Shown piece after piece: positions 24,232 to 33,700 of a DNA stretch of 64,000 nt (within the stretch, counting starts at the first letter, position 1; every line of letters starts with the position of its first letter). The notes under the pieces were generated by a model, which was not told the DNA's origin, ran no database searches, and saw only the letters and a list, made by a program, of their open reading frames with translations. The translations under genes were made by a program, and so were the position numbers. The stretch spans positions 1-64,000 of the forward strand of contig CAUYUJ010020681.1 in NCBI GenBank assembly GCA_963575745.1, read 5' to 3'. The stretch comes from Prorocentrum cordatum (Eukaryota > Sar > Dinophyceae > Prorocentrales > Prorocentraceae).

Positions 24232-25223
24232 GGCGGTAAACCGTCAACCTTGGTTACCGCCGGGAGTCTCGTATAGCTTCCTAGCTCGACTTAAGTTGAG
24301 AAAACCGACAGCACCTACCAACAGTCCGACTCATAGTGAATATTTTTTGACCTCTGAATGCGACAGGCGGACGCGTCTGATGTCTGCGAATCGACTCCTG
24401 TCATTACCAGCCCTGTAGCCCCCCTACAGCCCGAGTTAAGTGCAGAAAACCGACAGCACCTCTCAGGATGACTCGAACAATACAGTAGTTTCGCAGACCT
24501 AATTCGGGCAGCAGACCGAGTTCCGAGCTCTGGATTCGACAGGCGGACGCGCCTGATGTCTTGAAATCGATTCCTGTGACCACCAGCACTGTAGCCCCCT
24601 CAGCGCGAGTTGAGTGAAGAAAACCGAGAGCACTTCTCAAGATGACTCGACCAATACGAATAGTTTCGCGATTCTAGATCGGGCAGCAGACCGAGTTCAG
24701 AGCTCTGGATTCGACAGACAAACGCAACGGATGATTCTGAATCGGTTTCTGTAATTATCAGCTCTGTAGCTGTCCTACAGCTCGAGTTAAGTACAGAAAA
24801 CCGAGAGTTCCTGTCAAGATGACTCGAATAATACGAATAGGTTTGCGGACCTAGCTCGGCTAACAGACCGAGTTCAGACCTCTGGATTCAACAGGCGAAC
24901 GCGCCTAATCATTCTACATCGATTAGCTGTGCTTACCAGCTCTGTAGCTGTCCTAAAGCTCGAGTTATGTTCAGAAAACCGTCAGCGCGTATCAAGATGA
25001 CTCGAAACGGCCGATCCCGCCACAGTGCTTGTCGATAGTAATATTCACCCGATCGAGCTGAGATCAAGATGGCGAGCGGGAGTAAGATCGAATATCACGG
25101 GAAAAAATACTAGAGCTCTAACGAATGGTTGAATTTCGAGAACAAAATTTTCAACCGACCAAAAGTCAGCAAAATTTCCGTCGAGATTTTTCGAGCCAAC
25201 TAGCCCGCCAGTGCGTCCGAATT
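24232..25223 (-). repeat. Family A cassette, inverted
   Basis: Hairpin tail near 24237, the AATATTTTTTGACC terminus variant, four monomers, A body ending TTTTTCGAGCCAACTAGC. Nearly identical to the two units on its right. Confidence 0.8.
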
Positions 25224-26491
25224 ACTGGGCGCCGGCGGTAGACCGTCAACCTTGGTTACCGCCGGGAGACTCGTAGAGCTTCCTAGCTCGACTTAAGTTG
25301 AGAAAACCGACAGCACCTACCGACATTCCGACTCATAGTGAATATTTTTTGACCTCTGAATGAGACAGGCGGACGCGTCTGATGTCTGCGAATCGACTCC
25401 TGTCATTACCAGCCCTGCAGCCCCCCTACAGCCCGAGTTAAGTGCAGAAAACCGACAGCACCTCTCAGGATGACTCGAACAATACAGTAGTTTCGCAGAT
25501 CTAATTCGGGCAGCAGACCGAGTTCCGAGCTCTGGATTCGACAGGCGGACGCGCCTGATGTCTTGAAATCGATTCCTGTGACCACCAGCACTGTAGCCCC
25601 CCTCAGCGCGAGTTGAGTGAAGAAAACCGAGAGCACTTCTCAAGATGACTCGACCAATACGAATAGTTTCGCGATTCTAGATCGGGCAGCAGACCGAGTT
25701 CAGAGCTCTGGATTCGACAGACAAGCGCAACTGATGATTCTGAATCGGTTTCTGTACATATCAGCTCTGTAGCTGTCCTAAGATGACTCGACCAATACGA
25801 ATAGTTTCGCGATTCTAGATCGGGCAGCAGACTGAGTTCAGAGCTCTGGATTCGACAGACAAACGCAACTGATGATTCTGAATCTGTTTCTGTAAATATC
25901 AGCTCTGTAGCTGTCCTACAGCTCGAGTTAAGTACAGAAAACCGAGAGTTCCTGTCGAGACTCGAATAATACGAACTAGCGGCTAACAGACCGAGTTCAG
26001 ACCTCTGGATTCAACAGGCGAACGCGCCTAATCATTCTACATCGATTAGCTGTGCTTACCAGCTCTGTAGCTGTCCTAAAGCTCGAGTTATGTTCAGAAA
26101 ACCGTCAGCGCGTATCAAGATGACTCGAAACGGCCGATCCCGCCACAGTGCTTTTCGATAGTAATATTCACCCGATCGAGCTGAGATCAAGATGGCGAGC
26201 GGGAATAAGATCGAATATCACGGGAAAAAATATTAGAGCTCTAACGAATGTTCAAATTTTGAGAACATAATTTTCAACTGAGCAAAAGTCACCAACAGTT
26301 CCGTCGAGATTTTCCGAGCCAACTAGCTCTCCAGCGCGTCCGAATCACTCTTAAGCTTCCAGCTGCTAGCTCAGGGAAGCTCTACGAGTCATAGCTTGCT
26401 AAGGGAAGCTCTACGAGTTACTAGCTCTCCAGCGCCCCGGAATTACTTTTAAGCTTCCAGCAATAACTTGCTAAGGGAAGCTCTACGAGTT
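25224..26491 (-). repeat. Family A cassette, inverted, with internal duplication
   Basis: Tail near 25229, then monomers that match 24300-25200 closely. A monomer segment is duplicated (GACTCGACCAATACGAATAG at 25646 and 25784). Ends with A caps at 26333-26390 and 26420-26491. Confidence 0.8.
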
Positions 26492-26611
26492 ACTAGCTCC
26501 ACCCGCGCCGGAATTCCTCTAGCTCACCGATGCCGACGAGCCCTACGAGGTACTAGCTCCACCTGTCGCCGAATTCCTCTAGCTCTTCTACCATCAGAGC
26601 TCTACGAGGCA
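26492..26611 (-). repeat. Stacked inverted caps of family B and family D
   Basis: The B cap (ACCCGCGCCGGAATTCCTC...) is followed by the family D cap (CTGTCGCCGAATTCCTCTAG...ATCAGAGCTCTACGAGGC). The microsatellite starts right after it. Confidence 0.7.
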
Positions 26612-26615
26612 AATG

Positions 26616-26616
26616 T

Positions 26617-26671
<55 letters not shown>

Positions 26672-26829
26672 GACTACTATAATTTCTACTACTACTACTA
26701 CTACTTCTTCTTCTTCTTCTACTACTTCTTCTTCTTCTACTACTACTGCTACTGCTACTGCTACTGCTACTGCTACTGCTACTGCTACTGCTACTGCTAC
26801 TGCTACTGCTACTGCTACTGCTACTGCCG

Positions 26830-26864
<35 letters not shown>

Positions 26865-26909
26865 GATACTATTACTACGAATACTACTACTACTACTACT
26901 ACTACTACA

Positions 26910-26954
<45 letters not shown>
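26616..26954. repeat. (CTA)n/(CTTCTT)/(CTGCTA)n microsatellite, about 340 bp
   Basis: Tracts of CTA, a short TTC-rich stretch (about 26703-26745) and a GCTACT hexamer block (about 26747-26830), then CTA again up to ACTGGGCGCC. It lies between a cap and a hairpin tail. Translations give meaningless poly-T, poly-Y or poly-V ORFs. Confidence 0.95.
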
Positions 26955-27996
26955 GGGCGCCGGCGGTAAGCCGTCAACCTTGGTTACCGCCGGGAGACTC
27001 GTAGAGCTTCCTAGCTCGACTTACGTTGAGGAAACCGACAGCACCTACCAACAGTCCGACTCATAGTGAATTTTTTTGACCTCTGAATGCTACAGGTGGA
27101 CGCGTCTGATGTCTGCGAATCGACTCCTGTCATTACCAGCCCTGCAGCCCCCCTACAGCCTGAGTTAAGTGCAGAAAACCGACAGCACCTCTCAGGATGA
27201 CTCGAACAATACAGTAGTTTCGCAGACCTAATTCGGGCAGCAGACCGAGTTCCGAGCTCTGGATTCGACAGGCGGACGCGCCTGATGTCTTCAAATGGAT
27301 TTCTGTGACCAGCAGCACTGTAGCCCCCCTCAGCGCGAGTTGAGTGAAGAAAACCGAGAGCACTTCTCAAGATGACTCGACCAATACGAATAGTTTCGCG
27401 ATTCTAGATCGGGCAGCAGATCGAGTACAGAGCTCTGGATTCGACAGACAAACGCAACTGATGATTCTGAATCGGTTTCTGTAAATATCAGCTCTGTAGC
27501 TGTCCTACAGCTCGAGTTAAGTACAGAAAACCGAGAGTTCCTGTCAAGATGACTCGAATAATACGAATAGGTTTGCGGACCTAGCTCGGCCAACAGACCG
27601 AGTTCAGACCTCTGGATTCAACAGGCGAACGCGCCTAATCATTCTACATCGATTAGCTGTGCTTACCAGCTCTGTAGCTGTCCTAAAGCTCGAGTTATGT
27701 TCAGAAAACCGTCAGCGCGTATCAAGATGACTCGAAACGGCCGATCCCGCCACAGTGCTTCTTGATAGTAATATCCACCCGATCGAGCTGAGATCAAGAT
27801 GGCGAGCGGGAATAAGATCGAATATCACGGGAAAAAATACTAGAGCTCTAACGAATGTTCAAATTTTGAGAACATAATTTTCAACTGAGCAAAAGTCACC
27901 AAGAGTTCCGTCGAGATTTTTCGAGCCAACTAGCTCTCCAGCGCGTCCGAATTACTCTCAAGCTTCCAGCTGCTAGCTGAGGGAAGCTCTACGAGT
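26953..27996 (-). repeat. Family A cassette, inverted
   Basis: Hairpin tail near 26959, terminus with TCATAGTGAATTTTTTTGACC, four to five monomers, A body, and an A cap ending GGGAAGCTCTACGAGTC. Confidence 0.8.
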
Positions 27997-28082
<86 letters not shown>

Positions 28083-28142
28083 GTACTACTACTACTACTA
28101 CTACTACTACTCCTACTACTACTACTACTATTACTACTACTA
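27997..28142. repeat. (ACT)n microsatellite, about 145 bp
   Basis: An almost pure ACT/CTA run that starts immediately after the cap end CTACGAGTC and ends at TACTACGACTTGATAG. Interruptions include TAGTACT, CTCCTACT and TATTACT. Confidence 0.95.
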
Positions 28143-28446
28143 CGACTTGATAGCGTCCAAAACCCGGAGAGCAAAGAAACCTTCTGGACGGGAGAAATCC
28201 TTCCTGAAGAGCTCGGGGAAGCTCCCCAGAAGCGCTCCTGAAGCGCCACCAGGCCGCTTCCACGCGTGCCTGCACGCGTGCAGGCTCGATTGGACGCGTG
28301 CTGGAAGCGCCCCCCGAACCCGCTGCCGGCCCGGGCGAGCCGCTGCGGGGATCGTGGGGCGGCGGAGATGGGCTGCTGGCGGGCACCACCACCGTCCTGC
28401 TTCTAATCTAAAACCCTCTAGCTCTCAGAGAGCTCTCCGGGAACTA
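28143..28446 (-). repeat. Family C GC-rich element
   Basis: Contains CACGCGTGCCTGCACGCGTG and ends CTCTCAGAGAGCTCTCCGGGAA, the reverse complement of the start of the copy at 14912. Starts with TAGCGTCCAAAACCCGGAGAG. Confidence 0.55.
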
Positions 28447-28825
28447 ATACTACCCAAAACGACTATCCCGTCCGCAAACCCGTCGTGTCATCGATATTGG
28501 CTGCTGGCGCTGAGCACGCGCAGAAAGTCTTGCAACATGCAATGCGAGTAGCGAGGGGGGGCCGGCGGGAAGGGGGGGCGACGTAGGGGGCAGGGGGGGG
28601 AGGAGCAGGAGGAGGGGAAGGAGGAAGAGGATGAGGAGGAGAGGGGGGGAAGGAAGGAGTAGGAGGAAGAGGAGGGATGAGCAGGGAGGAGGGAAGGCTC
28701 CAAGAAGGCCCCAAAAGGGCCCTAAGAGTGGCCCAGAGTCCTCACGAAGGCCCCCAAAGCAGTCCCTTCCGAAACATATACTGCGCGTTTGTCGAAATCT
28801 GCCGAATGTGGAGATGCTCTGGAGT
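28447..28825. other. Unassigned segment with purine-rich G/A tract
   Basis: No recognisable gene. From about 28550 to 28690 the + strand is almost only G and A with runs of up to eight G. The stretch GGCCCCAAAAGGGCCCTAAG at about 28707 is an imperfect inverted repeat. Ends exactly at an A cap. Confidence 0.5.
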
Positions 28826-29933
28826 AACTCGTAGAGCTTCCCTTAGCAAGTTATTGCTGGAAGCTTAAGAGTAATTCTGGCGCGCTGAGAGCTAGTTGGC
28901 AAGAAAAATCTCGACGGACCTTTTGGTGACTTTTGGTCGGTTGAAAATTTTGTTCACGAAATTGCTCAATTCGTTTGCGCTCTAGTATGTTTTCCCGTCA
29001 TATTCGATATTATTTCCGCTCGCCATCTTGATCTCAGCTCGATCGGGTACCTTTTACTGCCAAAAAGCACACTGGCGTGATCGGCCGTTTCGTCATCTTG
29101 ATACACGTGATCGGTATTGTGTACCTAACTCGAGATAGAGGACAGCTACAGAGCTGGTAAGCACAGCTTATTTCAGAATGATCAGGCGCGTTCGCCTGTT
29201 GAATCCAGAGGTCTGAACTCGGTCTGCTAGCCGAGCTAGGTCCGCAAACTTATTCGTATTATTCGAGTCATCGTAGCAGACGCTCTCGCTTTTCTGTACT
29301 TAACTCGAGCTGTAGGGCAGCTACAGAGCTCATAGTCACAGAAATCGATTGGAAATCATCAGGCGCGCTCGTCTGTTGAATCAGGAGCTCTGAACTCGGC
29401 CTGCTGCCCGAGCTAGGTTCGCGAAACTATTAGTATTGTTCGAGTCATCTTGAGAAGTGCCCTCGGTTTTCTGCACTCAACTCGTGCTGGGGGGGGGCTA
29501 CAGTGCTGCTGGTCACAGAAATCGATTTGGAGACATCAGGCGCGTCCGTCTGTCGAACGCAGAGCTCGGAACTCGGTTTGCTGCTCGAACTAGTTCCGCG
29601 AAACTATTGTATTATTCGAGTCATCCTGAGAGCTGCTGTCGGTTTTCTGCGCTTGACTCGGGCTGTAGGGGGCTGCAGGGCTGGTAATCACAGGAGTCGA
29701 TTCGCAGACAGCAGACGCGTCCGCCTGTCGCATTGAGAGGTCTGAACTCGGTTTGATACTCGAGCTGGGTTGCCAAACTTTCGTTTTTTGTTAGAGTCAT
29801 CTTGAGTGGTCTGAAATCGCTTGGGCTGAAAAAATAGTCGTTCTCGGGTTTTTTTCCAGATTATATGCTGTCAGGAAGCTCTACGAGTCCCCCGGCGGTA
29901 ACAAAGGTTGACGGTTTACCGCCGGCGCCCAGT
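28826..29933 (+). repeat. Family A cassette, complete
   Basis: Full A cap, A body, four monomers in the usual order, terminus and a perfect hairpin tail (29892-29926) ending CCCAGT at 29933. A good reference copy for the family. Confidence 0.85.
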
Positions 29934-31006
29934 GGTCACATGCTGGTATCGTTGCGCATTCCGTCTCCTGTACAGTTAGGCGGCCAGCGTCCGAAGTCCT
30001 TGAGTAAGTGGAGGGCGGTTGCCGGGGGGGTGGTGACCAGGCGCGTCTGTTTGACCAGGCACTGTGCTCCGATGGTACCGAGAGGCCTGTGCCAGCTGTT
30101 TGTAGCCCGCGTTATCGTGTTTGCTCTCGTGGACCGTCAGCTCTTGAGGCTAAGATGGAGGAAGCTCTGGCGCGCCAATCGTGCCATGTGTTCGAGGGCC
30201 CGTCGAATCTCTTCCCGAGGTTGTCTGAGGAGCAGGTTCGGTCTCGTCAGGAGCATTACCAGCGTCACAGGGATTGGAAGCGGGGGAGTGAGGGGGAGGA
30301 GTTCAAAAGGAGTAGGAGGAGGTGGACGGCTATCAGAAGGTCGTATCTTATGCAGCTTATTGTATATCGTCACCGTGAAGGGCTTAAACATAAGTCTCTG
30401 GTCACGCACATGGAGGTGGGGGGAATACTGACGGAGGATCGTTCTAAATGGGCGGAGGGTCTATCTCAGCATGCCAAGGCAAAGTACGAGGATGAGGAGA
30501 TGAGGATCCTGAATAACAATTATCTTGAAGAGCTTCGTGTCCGTGCTGATTGGGCTGCCTCTTTGGGTTCCAGTGGGCCTCGAGAGCGTCCGATCACAAT
30601 GGCGGTGCTTCTTCGTGCGCGTTCTAGGCTCAAGGAGGGCCGTGCTGTGGGAGCAGATGGGATACCTTGCACTGTTCTCAAATCCTTGGCATGGTCTTCT
30701 CTTCGTGTGAGTTTATCGTCGTTCTAGTTACGCCAGATTCCTGGCGCCAGTTACGTGTCAGCCTCATGTTGAAGGATCCCAAGTTTCGTCGTTTTGGGGA
30801 GTCTCGTGCACTCGCAGTTCTCAGCATATTCAGTAAGTGGTATGCCTCACCCTGTTGTTGGACGAGCATGTTGGTTGTGCTCTGCCGTGTCCATCGAGCA
30901 ATCTCTACGGATTCTGCTCTGGCCATCGTTGCCACGAGATCACGTCGGGCCTCAATGTCTTGGCTCGTCACTCGAGGCTTTGGGGCCAAGATCAGAACGT
31001 CTTCAT
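29934..31006 (+). pseudogene. Truncated LINE reverse transcriptase fragment
   Basis: An open frame at 30008-30727 reads through a charged linker (residues about 50-200) into LRARSRLKEGRAVGADGIP (near residue 210), a typical N-terminal motif of non-LTR reverse transcriptases (consensus like LKxGKAxGxDGIP). At about 30700 the frame is lost. It resumes in another frame with SWRQLRVSLMLKDPKFRRF and ESRALAVLSIFSKWY, which fit the next RT motifs (W...v.l..K.....f...R.i.lls...K.y). The catalytic motifs A to C and everything after them are absent. The fragment starts right at a cassette tail and ends right at an A cap. Its GADGIP motif differs from GPDRVP in the main LINE below, so it is probably a different lineage. 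A degraded, non-functional copy. Confidence 0.75.
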
Positions 31007-31080
31007 AACTCGTAGAGCTTCCCTTAGCAAGTTATTGCTGGAAGCTCAAGAGTAATTCCGGGGCGCTGGAGAGCTAGTTG
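31007..31080 (+). other. Family A cap hairpin (type example)
   Basis: Within the cap, AGCTTCC (from 31016) pairs with GGAAGCT (to about 31046), and inside it AGCAA pairs with TTGCT across a GTTA loop. This gives a 12-bp stem with a 3-base bulge. The preceding ACTCGTAGAGCTTCC also reappears inverted at the far end of each A unit as GGAAGCTCTACGAGT, so units have 15-base terminal inverted repeats inside the tail. Confidence 0.8.
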
Positions 31081-32174
31081 GCAAGAAAAATCTCGACGGA
31101 CCCTTTGCTGACTTTTGATCGGTTGAAAATTTTGTTCTCGAAATTCAACAATTCGTTTGAGCTCTAGTATTTTTTCCCATGATATTCGATCTCATTCCCG
31201 CTCGCCATCTTGATCTCAGCTCGATCTGGTACCTTTTACTGCCAAAAAGCACACGGGCGGGATCGGCCGTTTGGGGTCATCTTGATACGCGGTGACGGTT
31301 TTCTCAAGATAACTCGAGCTTCAGGACAGCTACAGAGCTCGTAAGCTAATCGATTCAGAATGATCAGGCGCGTTCGCCTGTTGAACCCAGAGGTCTGAAC
31401 TCGGTCTGCTAGCCGAGCTAGGTCCGCAAACCTATTCGTATTATTCGAGTCATCTTGACAGACGCTCTCGGTTTTCTGTACTTAACTCGAGCTACAGGAC
31501 AGCTACAGAGCTGATGCGTACAGAATCTGATTCAGAATCATCAGTGGCCGTTGTCTGTTGAATCCAGAGCTCTGAACTCGGTCTGCTGCCCGATCTAGAA
31601 TCGCGAAACTATTCGTATTGTTCGAGTCATCTTGAGAGATGCTGTCGGTTCTCTGCACTTAACTCGGGCTGTAGGGGGGCTGCATGGCTGGTAATCACTG
31701 GAATCGATTCGGAGACATCAGACGCGTCCGCCTTTCGAATCCAGAGCTCCGAACTCTGTCTGCTGCCCGAACTAGGTCCGCGAAACTATTCGTATTGTTC
31801 GAGTCATCCTGAGAGGTGCTGTCGGTTTTCTGCACTTAACTCGGGCTGTAGGGGGGCAGGCTGGTAATCACAGGAATCGATTCAGAGACATCAGACGCGT
31901 CCGCCTGTCGCATGCAGAGGTCTGAACTCAATCTGATACTCGAGCAGGTTCGCCAAACTATTCGTATTCTTCGAGTCATCTTGAGAGGTGCTGTCGATTT
32001 ACGCACGTAACTCGGGCTGTAGGAGAGCTACAGAGCTCGTACAGAAGACAATCCAGAAGCATCGGGGGCGTTCGGCTGTTGCATCCGAGAGGTCTGAAAT
32101 TGCTTGGGCTGACAAATTTTTTCGGTGTAATTTTTTCGACATTATATGTTGTCAGGAAGCTCTACGAGTCCCCC
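31007..32174 (+). repeat. Family A cassette, 3' end interrupted by LINE
   Basis: Full A cap, A body, five monomers, terminus TTGTCAGGAAGCTCTACGAG. The hairpin tail is cut after its left-arm start CCCCCGG, where the spliced-leader-like start of the LINE begins. The right half of a tail appears 5.8 kb later at 37979. Confidence 0.8.
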
Positions 32175-32175
32175 G

Positions 32176-32202
32176 GCCATTTCGGCTCAAGTTCGGCTCA
32201 AG
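32176..32202 (+). other. Relict dinoflagellate spliced leader, doubled
   Basis: GCCATTTCGGCTCAAG at 32176-32191 equals the last 16 bases of the dinoflagellate spliced leader except for one T-to-C change. TTCGGCTCAAG follows at once (32192-32202), repeating its last 11 bases with the same change. In dinoflagellates the leader is added to mRNA by trans-splicing, and relicts in genomic DNA mark reinserted cDNA. A doubled relict fits two rounds. It is the only good match I found in the window. Confidence 0.75.
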
Positions 32203-32296
32203 GTCGCGGACCCGCTGGCTTTGTCCTGCCTGGGCTACCTCCGCCAAGGCCAGCGGTAGTGATCAGCAGAGCCTGAAGAGCATACCGTAACTCTTC

Positions 32297-33700
32297 GTGC
32301 AAGTATTTGGGACCACGTCGTACGATACACCCGAGTCGAGGCAAGCTTTGTTGGAAGCAATTGGATTGGGGCGTTGGAACGAAACAGTTGCTCAGTGGCA
32401 TCAGAATACAAGTCAAGATCTTGACTGCCCATTTACACCTCGTGAAGATCGTGCGGATCATTTCGACTATTTGGATCAATTTGAACCTTGGGACGCTGCC
32501 GATTTAAAATCTTTGGAACGGGCATCAGGAAAACGACAGCGTGAGGACGATCAAGCATTTCTAAACAAGTGGGGATTTCCATCACAGATTTCAGAAGTAA
32601 TAATGTTGGGCGCATCTTCTTCGGTTGATGCAAATATGAATGGTGCTGCGGACACAAATAAAGAGAACAAGCGACCGAGGAATGGAGGTGATATTCAAAA
32701 ACAACGTGAGGAGATGATGAAAACGGCCACCACTGGGTTTGAGCGGTTCGTGATGGATCATTTCTTCAAAGCAGAGGATAGTAAGGAGGAGATTTTACAG
32801 ACCATTCAGAACACAAATAATCATATCAAATCCGTGGAGAATACACTGCAGAAGCACGATGACAGAGCTAACAAGATGGAGGAAAGGATGAATAAGTTTG
32901 AAGAGGCCCTTCGTCAAGCGCGTAATGGAAGTGGTGCTGGATCAGACGTTTCTCGTTCTACGGCAGGTGGAGGTAGTGGAGGCGGTGGACCGCCTGGCTT
33001 ATCTTCCAGTTCGCGTTTTCAGGATTTCAAACCGACATACATTGAGTTGAAGGGGTGGGTGACGAATTGGTCAGATCATGGCGCGCGGGCTGAGCAACTC
33101 TTAACGTGGAGTGATTGCCAAAAACTTATCGACAATTGCTTGGAGCGATGTAACCAATTCGAGAAAGATGCAGTCGATCGTGAAACAACGGAACGTATCA
33201 ATTCGGGCAGGTATATGTTTGGCAGTGTCAAGATCAGTTTCAAACCAAATGCTAATAGGGACTTGCTTTGGACGATCAAAAAGAAGTGGGATGCAATCAT
33301 TAAGAATACGGTGGATGGGCACAATGGTTTGCCTTTACCCGCAGTCTTGGTAGAGGGCCTTGCGATTCAGTTTCCAGGAGCAAATCTTCGTGTTCAAATC
33401 GAGTGCGCACCTTGGAAAAGGGATCACGTAAAAGCAGTTGCGAGGTTTTGCGGAGCTTTCAGAACGATGACACAACAGCACGCTCAGATCGAAGTGAGAG
33501 GAGAAATTGGACCACCGCGATCGTTGATATGGACCGTCGCCAAGGGTGCTGTGCGTCCCATCAATATTGCAACATTCACTTCAGCTCGTAATACTTGGGA
33601 GGTGCATGAGCCGCAGTGGCAGCAGGTTGTTAGCGCATTTCCTACGGTGGCGGCTGTCACTAAGCAGCTGCTAGAGAGTGAGGTCAACAGACGCCAGTGA
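32297..33700 (+). CDS. LINE ORF1 protein (gag-like)
   Basis: The frame is open from a stop at 32288 to TGA at 33698-33700, 467 codons from a GTG at 32297. The first in-frame ATG is at 32603 (residue 103), and I see no ATG at all between the leader relict and that point. The upstream 102 codons look protein-like (FDYLDQFEPWDAADL), so the true start is uncertain: either an ATG was lost or initiation is unusual. Residues about 105-135 are low complexity and basic (KENKRPR). Residues about 150-205 are heptad-like and rich in E, K, N and Q (KMEERMNKFEEALRQAR), a likely coiled coil. A Gly/Ser linker follows (GGGSGGGGPPG, about 230). Residues 245-460 form a folded-looking domain with aromatic and basic residues, possibly RRM-like, but I cannot prove that. 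The order coiled coil then nucleic-acid-binding half is that of LINE ORF1 proteins, which coat the element RNA. Same frame as ORF2. Confidence 0.75.
   Translation: MQVFGTTSYDTPESRQALLEAIGLGRWNETVAQWHQNTSQDLDCPFTPREDRADHFDYLDQFEPWDAADLKSLERASGKRQREDDQAFLNKWGFPSQISEVIMLGASSSVDANMNGAADTNKENKRPRNGGDIQKQREEMMKTATTGFERFVMDHFFKAEDSKEEILQTIQNTNNHIKSVENTLQKHDDRANKMEERMNKFEEALRQARNGSGAGSDVSRSTAGGGSGGGGPPGLSSSSRFQDFKPTYIELKGWVTNWSDHGARAEQLLTWSDCQKLIDNCLERCNQFEKDAVDRETTERINSGRYMFGSVKISFKPNANRDLLWTIKKKWDAIIKNTVDGHNGLPLPAVLVEGLAIQFPGANLRVQIECAPWKRDHVKAVARFCGAFRTMTQQHAQIEVRGEIGPPRSLIWTVAKGAVRPINIATFTSARNTWEVHEPQWQQVVSAFPTVAAVTKQLLESEVNRRQ

Noticed and set aside
1-32174. A CRISPR-like array, because of regular repeats with palindromic cores
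   Set aside because: Monomers are about 180 bp, diverged throughout and without unique spacers, in eukaryotic-type DNA.
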